The translations under genes were made by a program, and so were the position numbers. The notes under the pieces were generated by a model, which was not told where the DNA came from, did not search any database, and was given only the letters and a program-made list of their open reading frames with translations. Source: Nocardia iowensis (GTDB lineage: Bacteria > Actinomycetota > Actinomycetes > Mycobacteriales > Mycobacteriaceae). Taken from it: a stretch of 64,000 nucleotides of DNA. The stretch spans positions 4,402,001 to 4,466,000 of the forward strand of contig NZ_CP078145.1 in assembly GCF_019222765.1 (NCBI RefSeq), in the 5' to 3' direction. Below, in pieces: positions 8,318-16,810 of this stretch (the first letter of the stretch is position 1; each line of letters opens with the position of its first letter).

Positions 8318-9903
8318 CACGGCGCCCCGGTGGGTCGGCGCGGCATCGGCGGGCGCCACGGTCCGTGCGGTGAGGTGCGGCGGTGCGGCGGCAACCCGAC
8401 CGGCAGGTGCGGTTCATAGTCCGGGTCGCGGTATACCTGGAAGCTGCCCGCCCGGTGCGCGACCGACAGTTTGATCGGCGGTGGCCGCATCGAGGCCGTC
8501 GCCGCGGACAGATCCATGTGATAGGCAGCGGTATTCGGGAACACCACCAGATCGCCTGGGCGCGGCCGCTCCGGCAGCCAGACTTTGTGATTGGTGATCA
8601 GATCCCGCTCCAGACAGAGGCGCCCGGCGAAATACACACCGACAGGCCCGGTTTCGGTTACCGGATGCAGGCTCGGCGAGGTGTCGCCCGCCCCCAGCGT
8701 CGGCACCACCGCACCGTCGACCGGGACGGCGGGGGCCGGACGGTGCGCGGTGGTGGGCAGGACGACCGGATCGACCATCACCTCCTGATCGGCCGGAGTC
8801 ACCGAGTCGCGGCTGAGGTCGACATTCACCAGGACGCTGCCGTCGGCGATCTCCTTGACGAAGTCGACCCTGGCCACCGTCACCCCGGCGTGGTCGACCA
8901 GTGCCTTGCCCGGCTCCAGCCACACGTCCAGGAGATTGTCCGAGGCCAGCTCGGCGACCGTGCGCCCGCCGTGTCGCTCCAGCGGGGCGGTGAGTAGATC
9001 ATCGAGCATGGTGGTCGCCGGAATCGTGTTGGCGTACTTGTGGAAAATCGGTGTCCCGTGCACCGTGCCGCCCGCCACGTGATAGCCGAAGGTGTTGCTG
9101 CCCCAGCTCATCGGCTCACCATGGCCGAGCAGCGATTCGCGCAGCGCGTGCACATAGCGGTCGAACCGGTCGGCATCGGCGGTGAAGACCTGCCGGAACC
9201 CGCCGCCGATATTCAGCACCGACGGCGTGAGCCCGTAACCGTAGGCTCGTTCGATCAGCGCCAGACATGCCTCGATCGCGCGGATCCGTTCGCCGATGTC
9301 ACCGGAGTCGAGATGAAAAGCGAAGCCGAGGAACGCGATCCGGCTACGGTGTGCCGAGAGCACGTCGAAGGCGCGCTGGATGTGCGCCAGCGGCACGCCG
9401 AACCGGCTAACCTGTGCCTCGTCGAATCCGGAAACCCGTAGCAGCACCGGCACTTTCGCGCGGTCCCCGGCCAGCTCGGCGATCCGCCGCAGTTCCCACA
9501 GATTGTCCACGTTGATCGTGACGCCGCAGTCGATCAGATCCCGCAGGAACACTTCGCCTTTCGGCCCGGTCACCTCGATCCGCATCGGTCCGAAGCCCGC
9601 ACCCACCGCGGCCGCCAACTCCTGTGGCGAGGCGACATCGATGGAAATTCCGGCGTGTTCGGCGGTGCGTACGAAAGCGCGCGACTGGTTCACCTTGTGT
9701 GCGTAGCAGATTCGGTGCCGTGGCAGCCGGTGGTCGAGCACCGCGCGGAATCGCTTCAGATTCTCCGTGTAGACCTGCGGGAACAGCAGGTGCACCGGCG
9801 AGCCGAACCGGATCAGCGTCTCTTCCACGGCGTCCGGGGTATCGAGAAAGGCGCGTACCAGCGGATGGATCTTCGCGGGTAGCGCCGGTAGCGGTGCTGT
9901 CAT
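8317..9903 (-). CDS. PLP-dependent decarboxylase, DapDC/Orn fold III class (Y4yA-like)
   Basis: 528 residues. It has the fold-type III barrel with PLP Lys in ICYAHKVNQSRAF, a FHLDSG segment, the glycine motif NIGGGF, and the C-terminal CxExD-type motif (GRLCLERDLI) followed by FPNTAAYHMD, the counterparts of the diaminopimelate decarboxylase active-site Cys and Tyr. It resembles the uncharacterised Y4yA group (from memory; in rhizobia a cysteine synthase-like gene lies close by). A ~45-residue Pro/Arg-rich tail follows. ATG 9903 overlaps the preceding stop by ATGA; the longer upstream frame is a shadow. The substrate is probably an amino acid made by the neighbouring PLP enzymes. Confidence 0.88.
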   Translation of the reverse strand: MTAPLPALPAKIHPLVRAFLDTPDAVEETLIRFGSPVHLLFPQVYTENLKRFRAVLDHRLPRHRICYAHKVNQSRAFVRTAEHAGISIDVASPQELAAAVGAGFGPMRIEVTGPKGEVFLRDLIDCGVTINVDNLWELRRIAELAGDRAKVPVLLRVSGFDEAQVSRFGVPLAHIQRAFDVLSAHRSRIAFLGFAFHLDSGDIGERIRAIEACLALIERAYGYGLTPSVLNIGGGFRQVFTADADRFDRYVHALRESLLGHGEPMSWGSNTFGYHVAGGTVHGTPIFHKYANTIPATTMLDDLLTAPLERHGGRTVAELASDNLLDVWLEPGKALVDHAGVTVARVDFVKEIADGSVLVNVDLSRDSVTPADQEVMVDPVVLPTTAHRPAPAVPVDGAVVPTLGAGDTSPSLHPVTETGPVGVYFAGRLCLERDLITNHKVWLPERPRPGDLVVFPNTAAYHMDLSAATASMRPPPIKLSVAHRAGSFQVYRDPDYEPHLPVGLPPHRRTSPHGPWRPPMPRRPTGAP

Positions 9904-11189
9904 ACCGCGGTTTCCGACGGCTGTGCGGGCACGGCACCCTTGGGCGCGCCGTCGGGTTTTTCGGCGACGGGGTTGTAGCCGCCGTCCCGGATGGCCTCGA
10001 ATGCCCTGGCCCGATTGCGCGGACTGCGGAATTCGGCGACCACCCGCTTGCTGACCAGATCGATTTCGACCACCCGGATGTCCATTGACTCCAGCACTCC
10101 GCCGATCGTCCGGACACAGTGCTTGCAGGTCATATCCGGCACGTAGAACACGCGATCCTCGGCGGTGGCCGCGCGATCGGCGTCGTCGCCGTCCAGGTCG
10201 GCACTCACCTCGACGAGCGCGCACCGCTCGGCGACCTCGGTGAACACCGCGACGAACTGATCGATCACCACCGGCAGGATGCTGTAGTGCCCGCCGCCGA
10301 GGTGATGCGGCATCGCGGCCAGGCAGGCGGGGCGGGTGCCCGCGGGCAGCAGCGCGTACTGGCGGGAGATGAGGTCCAGGTCCTCGTGGTACTTGGCGAT
10401 CGCCTCCGCAACGCTGAGTCCCTCGACATGGGTGGCGCGGCGCATCACCGTGTGGGCGTCGGAGATGGTGGCGTCCTTCATCGCGCGCAGCGTCGCCACG
10501 GTCTCGGCGGAGTAGCGCACGGTGCCGTCGGGCTGCGCGATCAGCGTCACCGGGATCATCCCGCGCCGGTAGGTGGACGCCTGTAGCTCCCAATACCAGC
10601 GGGTGGCGACGGCGGCGAAGAGGCCGGATTCGCGCATGCCGCAGGCGAATTCGGCCGCACCGCGATATGGCGTCTGCCGCGCGAGCAGGGCGTGCTGGGC
10701 GAGCGCCCGACCGGCGGCTTCGATGCCGACCCGGAAGATATCCATCGGCTCGTGGTCGGTGGTGGTGCCTGCCAGTACCGCGTGCTCACGCGGACCGAGT
10801 GCCGAAATACGTTCGGCGAAAGATGTATTCGCGTCGAGGGCATGCCAGAGTGCGAGCACGGTCTCGCGCATGGCGATGGGTACCAGCGGGCCGAGGCCGT
10901 CCACCCGATAGTGGCCGGTATTGGGGATGCCGTCGCTGTCGGTCCAGGTGATCCGATGGGTGGCGCTGGTGACCTGATACGGGCGGCAGGGGCGCATGAA
11001 CCGCTCCAGGTACAGCCGCTGTGAGTAGGTGAGGTGGCTGTTCGGCTCGGTATGCAGTGCGGTGCGGGTGAATTCGAACTTGCGCCGCTCGGGGACGGGC
11101 ACCGGCGCCGCGAACAGCCCCGGCTGCGCCAGCCCGGCGAGCACCCGGGACGCGGCCCGACGGTCGTAGCGCGGGGTGTCCATAGTCAT
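9900..11189 (-). CDS. Uncharacterised protein with C-terminal heavy-metal-associated (HMA) domain
   Basis: 429 residues. Residues ~1-340 match no family I recognise; they contain many His, Tyr and Arg and a motif MPHHLGGGHYS. Residues ~350-415 are a ferredoxin-like HMA domain with the metal-binding loop DMTCKHCVRTIGGVL (CxxC), as in copper chaperones and P-type ATPase tails. The start at 11189 overlaps the upstream stop by ATGA, with GGAGGTCAG before it; the 10-codon longer frame is less likely. Being embedded between PLP enzymes by overlapping stops and starts argues that it works in the same pathway, perhaps as a metal-dependent synthase or metal-delivery protein. Confidence 0.85.
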   Translation of the reverse strand: MTMDTPRYDRRAASRVLAGLAQPGLFAAPVPVPERRKFEFTRTALHTEPNSHLTYSQRLYLERFMRPCRPYQVTSATHRITWTDSDGIPNTGHYRVDGLGPLVPIAMRETVLALWHALDANTSFAERISALGPREHAVLAGTTTDHEPMDIFRVGIEAAGRALAQHALLARQTPYRGAAEFACGMRESGLFAAVATRWYWELQASTYRRGMIPVTLIAQPDGTVRYSAETVATLRAMKDATISDAHTVMRRATHVEGLSVAEAIAKYHEDLDLISRQYALLPAGTRPACLAAMPHHLGGGHYSILPVVIDQFVAVFTEVAERCALVEVSADLDGDDADRAATAEDRVFYVPDMTCKHCVRTIGGVLESMDIRVVEIDLVSKRVVAEFRSPRNRARAFEAIRDGGYNPVAEKPDGAPKGAVPAQPSETAV

Positions 11190-12418
11190 CTGACCTCCTC
11201 GGCAATCGTCATGACGCACTTGGTGAATCGGTCGATCTCGTCGGCGGTGTTGTAGACGTGCGTGCTGACCCGCACCGAGTCGTCGGAGCCCGCGTCCGCG
11301 GCCGGTGCGTCGGCCACAGTGCAGTGCAGGCCGGTGCGGACCAGGAAACCCAGTTCGCTCAGCACGAATCCGAGGTCCGTCGCCGAGATGCCGTCGAGCG
11401 TGAACGACACGATGCCGTAGCCGACCGCGCAGGACGCGTACGCCGGACCGGGCAGGAATTCCAGGCCGCGGATGGGGCGAAGGCCGTCGATCAGGCGCAG
11501 CGTCAGCTCGCGATTGTGCGCGGCGATGGCGCCGACGTCCAACGACTCGAGCACCTCGAGCGCGCTGCCGAGCGCGAGCACGCCGGGGACGTTGTGCGTT
11601 CCGCCTTCGAGCAGCGCGGGCATCGCTTCCGGAACCAGCCCGGCCTCGCTCACCAGCACCCCCGAATTGCCGCCGGGCAGGAACGGCACCAGCCTATCGT
11701 GAACCCGCCTGTGGCAGTACAGAATTCCGGTTCCCGGTGCCCCGAACATCTTGTGCGCGGCGAAGATCGCGAAATCCGCGCCGAGCGCGGTGACATCCAC
11801 CGGCACATGACCGCCGCTCTGGCTACAGTCGAAGCACAGCAGGATGGCGGGGTCGAGCAGGCCACGCAATTCCTCCAGCGTGGTCAGGCCGCCGTAGACG
11901 TGGTGCAGGTGGCTGGTGGTGATCAACCGGGTGCGCGGGGTCACCTTGGCGAGGATGTCCGCGGTGTCCGCCTCGCCGAGCGCGGTCACCCGATAGGGGA
12001 CCAGCTCGATGCGGCGGCCGAAACGGGCGAGCAGGCCGCGCAGGTGGTGCCACGGGTGCACATTCGACGCGTGATCGGCTGGGCTGTATAGGATTTCGTC
12101 GCCATCCTCGAGCACCGCCAGCCCCCAGGACAGGGTGACCGCGTTCAGCGCCGCGGTGGCGCCGCTGGTGAAGACCACCTCATCGGGGTGCTCGGCGCCG
12201 ATGAAGGCCGCGGTGCGGTCCCGGATTCTGCTCAATCGGGTGCTGAGACTGGTCGCCCACGGATAGGTGCCGCGCCCGGCATTGGCGGTTCGTGAGCTGT
12301 GATAACGGTGAATGGTCTCGATGACCGGCAGCGGCTTTTGCGTGGTCGCGGCGCTGTCCAGATAGATCTCGGTGGATTCGGCGAGGGCGGGGAAGAGCTT
12401 GCGGAGGTCGGGGGGCAT
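11186..12418 (-). CDS. Class V aminotransferase / cysteine desulfurase-like enzyme
   Basis: 410 residues, close to SufS/CsdA length. PLP Lys is in FAAHKMFGAPGTG, the N-terminal motif IYLDSAATTQKPLPVIE is family-typical, and the loop Cys of desulfurases is present in VRTGLHCTVADAP. It could make a persulfide from cysteine or act as a lyase on a related amino acid. The start is ATG 12418 (MPPDLRKLFPAL); the longer frame adds a Ser/Arg-rich, unconvincing leader. It is first in the operon, and 3' overlap with the HMA gene is ATGA. The 194-bp gap to the divergent gene at 12613 should hold its promoter. Confidence 0.9.
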   Translation of the reverse strand: MPPDLRKLFPALAESTEIYLDSAATTQKPLPVIETIHRYHSSRTANAGRGTYPWATSLSTRLSRIRDRTAAFIGAEHPDEVVFTSGATAALNAVTLSWGLAVLEDGDEILYSPADHASNVHPWHHLRGLLARFGRRIELVPYRVTALGEADTADILAKVTPRTRLITTSHLHHVYGGLTTLEELRGLLDPAILLCFDCSQSGGHVPVDVTALGADFAIFAAHKMFGAPGTGILYCHRRVHDRLVPFLPGGNSGVLVSEAGLVPEAMPALLEGGTHNVPGVLALGSALEVLESLDVGAIAAHNRELTLRLIDGLRPIRGLEFLPGPAYASCAVGYGIVSFTLDGISATDLGFVLSELGFLVRTGLHCTVADAPAADAGSDDSVRVSTHVYNTADEIDRFTKCVMTIAEEVR

Positions 12419-12612
12419 CGGTGTCGACGCCGACGATAATCGCGCGGCGGACGGCCGCGCGAAATGCGACCTCGAGGCATGGGATCGCAATGACGCTCCC
12501 TCCGCAAAAGCGCTTCACAAGGTGCGCTGGACGCTCCCAACGATACGCACTTTTCGTAAGGTCTTCGAAGGTTTCTCGTGGGCAACGGCTTTGACGGACT
12601 AGGGTGGGAGCC

Positions 12613-13035
12613 ATGGCATTGACCTTGAAAGAGCGTCAAGAGTTCCTCGCGCAGCCACACGTCGCGGCATTGTCCGTGGCCGGTGCTCCCGGTCGTGGGC
12701 CACTCACCGTGCCCATCTGGTACCAATACCAGCCCGGCGGCGAGCCGTGGGTGCTCACCGGCGCGGAATCGCAGAAAATGCGTGCGATCAAGGAGGCCGG
12801 CCGGTTCACTCTGATGGTGCACCGTATCGAGCCGACCGTTCGGTATGTGACGGTCGAAGGTCCGGTCGCCAGGGTCGAGCCGATGACCGACGAACTGCAC
12901 CTCGAGCTGGTCCACCGCTACCTGAGCGGGGACGCCGCCGAGGCCTACCTGAAGCAGGCGGCCGGCTTCGGCGCGCAGGTCGTGGTCTACCTGCGGCCCG
13001 AGCACTGGCTGTCCGCGGACCTCGGCGGGGTGTAG
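12613..13035 (+). CDS. Pyridoxamine-phosphate-oxidase-like flavin-fold protein
   Basis: 140 residues of split-barrel type: 'LSVAGAPGRGPLTVPIWYQYQPGGEPWVLTG...KMRAIKEAGRFTLMV' is the typical FMN/F420-binding PNPOx-like fold. Cofactor and substrate cannot be read from sequence. The ATG at 12613 is chosen over the GTG at 12604. TAGGGT at 12599-12604 lies 8 nt before the ATG and could be a -10 element of a leaderless transcript, while GGGAG could instead serve as ribosome site. It diverges from the PLP operon and converges on the CBS gene. Confidence 0.85.
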   Translation: MALTLKERQEFLAQPHVAALSVAGAPGRGPLTVPIWYQYQPGGEPWVLTGAESQKMRAIKEAGRFTLMVHRIEPTVRYVTVEGPVARVEPMTDELHLELVHRYLSGDAAEAYLKQAAGFGAQVVVYLRPEHWLSADLGGV

Positions 13036-13047
13036 CCGGCTGCTGGG

Positions 13048-13482
13048 TCAGTACTTGCCCTGCAAGTATTCGACCAGGTGCTGGCGTTCGGTCGTCAGTT
13101 CCGAAATGGCGCTCTTCACCACGTCGCCGATGCTGACGATGCCGATCATCCTGCCCTTGTCGACGACGGGCAGATGTCGAATCCGATGCTCTGTCATGGT
13201 GTTTCGCAGCCCGTCGACCCTGTCGTCGGGCGCGCAGGTGCGCACGTCGGTGGTCATGATCTCCGACACCGGGGTGTCGAGCAGCTCCGCGCCGCGCGCG
13301 TGCAGGCTGCGCACGACGTCGCGTTCGGAGACTATCCCGACGATCCCTTCGCCGTCACGTGACACGACAACCGCGCCTATGTTGCGCTCGGCCAAGGTGG
13401 CCAGCAGGCTCCGAATTGTCGTGTCGGGCGCGACCATTGCGACGTCGCTACCTTTTCTGCGCAAGATTTCGGCTATTCGCAT
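13048..13482 (-). CDS. CBS-pair domain protein
   Basis: 144 residues made almost wholly of two CBS motifs: 'RNIGAVVVSRDGEGIVGIVSERDVVRSL' and 'HRIRHLPVVDKGRMIGIVSIGDVVKS'. Stand-alone CBS pairs of this type (such as hypoxic response protein 1 of mycobacteria) usually bind adenine nucleotides and respond to energy state. It has no attached effector domain. It converges with the PNPOx-like gene, 12 bp apart. Confidence 0.92.
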   Translation of the reverse strand: MRIAEILRRKGSDVAMVAPDTTIRSLLATLAERNIGAVVVSRDGEGIVGIVSERDVVRSLHARGAELLDTPVSEIMTTDVRTCAPDDRVDGLRNTMTEHRIRHLPVVDKGRMIGIVSIGDVVKSAISELTTERQHLVEYLQGKY

Positions 13483-13571
13483 ACTTCACCATCCAGACGT
13501 CCGCGGCAGTTTCAGGATCCCAAGTCGATCGCCTGGTGACCAGCACAAATCCGTTACAGGTCACGTGGCGA

Positions 13572-14834
13572 TCACAAACGCCGGGTGACACTGTGGTCCA
13601 GGTCCCGGGCGAGCAGGGCGATGGCCGCCTGGGAAATTCCCGCCGAGGTGGCCAGGTCGACCGTGGTGAGCTGGGCGATGCGGCGCAGCCGGTAGTCGAC
13701 GGTGTTCGGATGCACGTAGAGCTGACGCGCGGTGAGCTGGCGGTTCATATCGTTGCCGAGATAGGCGCGCATGGTTTCGAACAGCTCGGGATGTGCTTCG
13801 AGCGGATCGAGGATGGTGGCGATGCGCCGGGTCGCCGGACCGCCGCGGGTCAGTTGGTACTCCACCGCCAAGTCGGCCATCTGATAGAGGCCAGGGGACT
13901 TGCCACCGACGCGAACCAGATTGAGTAGTTCGTGCGCCTGATCGGCCGACTCGGGCACCTCGTCGGTGTCGCTGGTGACGACCGTCGCGGTGAGCGGAAC
14001 CTCCGCGGCCTCGGCTAGTCGCGCCAATGTCTCGGCGGTCATCATGGCGTCGGTGCTTTCACCTACCGGAATGAGCATGGTGCCGCCCTTGGTGCTGAGC
14101 AGCGCCAGCGCGCGGGAGGCGAACACGGTGGCCAGCGCGGATTGCAGCCTGCGTAGCTTGCGCCGGGCCGCGACGTGCCCGTCGACCCGCGGATCGCGTT
14201 CGTCCGGATGCTCCGAAAGGGACAGGGCCACTACCTGATACGAGTCGGCGATCGGGATGCCCGCCTGTCGGGCGAGTGCCGAGCTGCCCCGTCCGCTCAG
14301 CAGTGCCGAGGCAAGGGTTTGTGCCGCGGTCTGGTGTTCCTTGGCGACGAGATGCTGTTCGTCGACGTAGGCGTCGGCCACCGCGGCGGTGACGGCCTCC
14401 AGGAGTTCCAGCATCAGATCGGTGGCGACCAGCAGCTCGTCGACGTCGTCGGCTCTGGCGGGTGCGGTGACCAGACCGAACGCGATGCGCACCCCTTCGT
14501 GGTATCCGCGCAGGATGGTGCTGAGCGGTACGCCTTCTCTGGCCCATTGGGTGGCCGCCTCGCGTACCTCGCCGAGTTGCTCGTCGCCGGGCACGGTGCG
14601 GCGGTCGAACATTTCGGCGACCAAAGCCAGGCAGCTGCGGGTGACCTTGGTGACGTCACCGCGCAATTGCTCGCCCGGCAGGGTGCGGCACGGTGCCATG
14701 CAGGTGGCGAAGTAGCCGACCATCCGCGAGGCCACTCGGTCGGTGTTCTGTAGGGGCACCGAAGCCGGCTGGCCACCGATTTCGAGCGCCGCGTCGGAGG
14801 AACCAGCGGACATATCCAGCGCGGAGAAGGTCAT
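13572..14834 (-). CDS. PucR-like transcriptional regulator with C-terminal HTH
   Basis: 420 residues. The N-half has the pattern 'ATQWAREGVPLSTILRGYHEGVRIAF', then a GGDEF-like mid-domain ('DEQHLVAKEHQTAAQTLASALLSG' onward), and the C-terminus is a PucR-type HTH_30: 'YLGNDMNRQLTARQLYVHPNTVDYRLRRIAQLT'. Two paralogues occur in the window (36437-37405 and 50707-51927). Start ATG 14834 has GGAG 8 nt upstream; the much longer frame to 15476 has Arg-rich non-coding composition and is rejected. Its ligand and targets are unknown. Confidence 0.9.
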   Translation of the reverse strand: MTFSALDMSAGSSDAALEIGGQPASVPLQNTDRVASRMVGYFATCMAPCRTLPGEQLRGDVTKVTRSCLALVAEMFDRRTVPGDEQLGEVREAATQWAREGVPLSTILRGYHEGVRIAFGLVTAPARADDVDELLVATDLMLELLEAVTAAVADAYVDEQHLVAKEHQTAAQTLASALLSGRGSSALARQAGIPIADSYQVVALSLSEHPDERDPRVDGHVAARRKLRRLQSALATVFASRALALLSTKGGTMLIPVGESTDAMMTAETLARLAEAAEVPLTATVVTSDTDEVPESADQAHELLNLVRVGGKSPGLYQMADLAVEYQLTRGGPATRRIATILDPLEAHPELFETMRAYLGNDMNRQLTARQLYVHPNTVDYRLRRIAQLTTVDLATSAGISQAAIALLARDLDHSVTRRL

Positions 14835-15073
14835 TCGGGTCGCTCCATTGCCACGTCGGGCGTAATAGAACTGTGCCCGAATCGTTCGGCTCACTATACG
14901 AAAGGGTGCTGCGCGTGGTGTGCTATCGGTGAGATCTATTGGGAGCCTACGGCATTGTGCGGTAACCCGTTTGTGACCTACCGCTGTTTCGGGATATCGG
15001 CGTGCGTTCGCGCTACGTTGCAACGAATGTGTCACGCGGCGAACATCGTTGTCCACCAACTGATTCGGAGGAT

Positions 15074-15304
15074 TTACTCGTCGTCGAGGCCGGCTGAGAG
15101 GTACGCGGCGGCGGCCAGCCACTGCCTGCACTGGGGGCCGTGGACCTCGTGGGCGGACAGGATGTCGCGTGCCAGCCGGTAGGTGAGGCCGGGGGGTTCG
15201 ACACCGCAATCGGATACCGGGCCCGTAGCGGGACACTGCCGTAGCGTCTCGACGCCGGTGCCGATGACGGCGACCCGGCGGGGAGTCCGGAATGGCTGGC
15301 TCAT
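15074..15304 (-). CDS. Small hypothetical protein of the XRE/DUF397 island
   Basis: 76 residues (MSQPFRTPRRVAVIGTG...) with two Cys, a conserved-looking 'GLTYRLARDILSAHEVHGPQCRQWLAAAAYL' segment and an acidic end. No known domain is recognised. GAGGGG lies ~9 nt before the ATG. Support for it being real comes from the promoter at 15395-15436, which shares architecture and an operator-like motif with the promoter of another small gene at 18349-18717. Confidence 0.6.
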   Translation of the reverse strand: MSQPFRTPRRVAVIGTGVETLRQCPATGPVSDCGVEPPGLTYRLARDILSAHEVHGPQCRQWLAAAAYLSAGLDDE

Positions 15305-15394
15305 TCGACCGCCCCTCGCGTGTGGCGTGTGGGGAGGTTGCTGTGTAGGCGCCGCCGGCTCGAACTCCCTGCGTACCTCCCCGATATGAGCCCA

Positions 15395-15436
15395 AGTCTA
15401 TGCCGCCGTCGCTTACAGATGCAAGTACATTTGCAC
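15395..15436 (-). promoter_or_regulatory. Promoter with GTGCANATGYAC motif (site A)
   Basis: On the minus strand, the 12-mer GTGCAAATGTAC (15425-15436) abuts TTGCAT (15419-15424), followed after 18 nt by TAGACT (15395-15400). The same arrangement, -35 TTGCAT, 18-nt spacer, -10 TAxACT, with the motif against the -35, is found at 18760-18801. The downstream gene starts at 15304. Confidence 0.6.
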
Positions 15437-15515
15437 AGACGAACACGATGAACACGAGCTGAATCCGGGCCGACACGGCGGTCGTGAACGGCCACCGTTT
15501 CAGTTCTCTGACAGG

Positions 15516-16154
15516 TCATGGCTTTCGGTCGACCGCACTGTTTGCGGAGATGGTCCTGGTCAGAGGGGGCTCTGTGGCGTCGGGCTGCCATTGGGAGATC
15601 GAAATGGAGCCTCGTCGCATCAGTTTCGGTCCGTCGAGGACGCTGCGGATCTCTTCCTCGAGGCGCGGAACATGGGACGCGCCACGGATTCCGGTGTAAT
15701 GCTCGCGGAGCTTGACGTAGCCGGGGCTGTCGTCGGCGTCGTCCCGCATGGCGAGGTAGCTGCCCGATGGCACGACGGCGTGGTCGTTCGCGCGATCCGC
15801 AGCAGGTCGGCGTACGACTCGGCGTGGCCGAGGACGCTCATGAACATGACGTGATCGGTTGGTCGGAAGTTCGGCAACGTCCCTTCGCGGCGACGCGCTC
15901 GCGGCGACGATGCGCTCGGTGGCGGTGTGGCCGGCAGCCTATATGTGTGGCCACGCTTTCGGGTGTTGGGCGGTAGGGCCCTTGACGGGGTGAGTCCCAT
16001 CGGGGTCGTTGCCTATGTACAACTTTCGACACCGGTGTCGCGGCCTAAGCGACTTCGTGCGTGTTCCGCGTGGTCGGCCGGCAGTGCCGAAGTCGTTGCC
16101 GCCCATCCAGTAGTGCGGGATGCGCGCGGAGCGCGGGATGTATGTCCGGATCAC
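15516..16154 (-). pseudogene. Broken SAM-dependent methyltransferase (PF04672/DUF574 type)
   Basis: Three pieces of one protein family lie in order on the minus strand but in different frames. 16154 downward gives the N-terminal hallmark 'SARIPHYWMGGNDFGTAGR' and then 'KLYIGNDPDGTH'. The frame passing ~15870 gives 'RPTDHVMFMSVLGHAESYADLLRI'. The frame ending at 15516 gives the C-terminus 'PSGSYLAMRDDADDSPG' and 'ISISQWQPD'. Intact members are about 270 residues; here ~210 codons remain, so there is an internal deletion between the first motifs plus at least two frameshifts. These methyltransferases often accompany XRE/DUF397 genes in Nocardia and Streptomyces, fitting the location. Confidence 0.75.
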
Positions 16155-16499
16155 GGGGTCTGCTGTCGCTTTTCGGGCATGCCCGGGCGTCTCGGGACGC
16201 GGGTGACGACGCGCTGCGCGGGTGCGGAGCAGGGCTGTCGCGAACGATTGGAACCTCCGATCTGCCTTGTGTAGTACCGGATTCGCGTCTGTCGGAGGGC
16301 GTGATCAGCGAGCTGAGCAGCCGGTTCGGTGGCGAAACACTCGTGCGTCACATCCCGAACCGGATGGTCCGAATTAGTAGGGGCGCAGGGGCGAACTTCG
16401 TGCTATCGTCCAAAGTGTTGGTGCAAATGCAAGAACGTTTGAGCGTGCATATGCACGAACTGTTCATCCAAAACTGGCGTAACCGAGGAGTGGGGAAAA
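16155..16499. other. Intergenic region between the methyltransferase remnant and the DUF397 gene
   Basis: No gene is supported in this 345-bp stretch. It holds a 9-bp inverted repeat (CCGGTTCGG at 16321-16329 and CCGAACCGG at 16355-16363) and, nearer the DUF397 gene, the operator-like motifs described separately. Confidence 0.5.
16421..16456 (+). promoter_or_regulatory. Operator-like motifs upstream of DUF397 gene (site C)
   Basis: GTGCATATGCAC at 16445-16456 is a perfect 12-bp palindrome matching the consensus GTGCANATGYAC shared with sites A and B. A half-copy, GTGCAAATGC, begins 24 bp upstream at 16421. The DUF397 gene starts at 16500. A promoter could not be fixed here with the clear geometry of the other two sites. 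Confidence 0.5.
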
Positions 16500-16721
16500 A
16501 TGTCGGATACATCCACCAACAAGATCACCGGTACCTGGCGCAAGAGCACCTACAGCAACCCGAGCGGGAACTGCGTCGAAGTCGCCGAGGCGACCAACGG
16601 CCAGGTAGCTGTACGGAACTCGCGGGATCCGGAAGGCGGCGTGCTCTTCTACACCCGCCCGGAAATCGATGCGTTCGTCCGCGGCGCGAAGGCCGGGGAG
16701 TTCGACTATCTGACGAGTTGA
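16500..16721 (+). CDS. DUF397 protein
   Basis: 73 residues, full family length: 'GTWRKSTYSNPSGNCVEVAEA' and 'VAVRNSRDPEGGVLFYTRPEIDAFVRGAKAGEFD' are diagnostic of DUF397. Such small acidic proteins pair with HTH/DUF5753 regulators in streptomycetes (WhiJ/AbaA-type loci) and probably modulate the partner. GGAGTGGGG precedes the ATG. The XRE partner begins 89 bp downstream on the same strand; in many loci the order is reversed. Confidence 0.95.
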   Translation: MSDTSTNKITGTWRKSTYSNPSGNCVEVAEATNGQVAVRNSRDPEGGVLFYTRPEIDAFVRGAKAGEFDYLTS

Positions 16722-16810
16722 GCGGTAACATAAGCGATCGGTGCGGTGTGTTTCGCGACAGGTGGTTGTGACACACTGTGGGCAACCCCCGAGTATCGGA
16801 GACGAACTCA

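Noticed and set aside
14835..15476. N-terminal extension of the PucR-like gene at 13572
   Set aside because: The extension is Arg/Pro rich, absent from the two paralogues, and a good ribosome site precedes the ATG at 14834.
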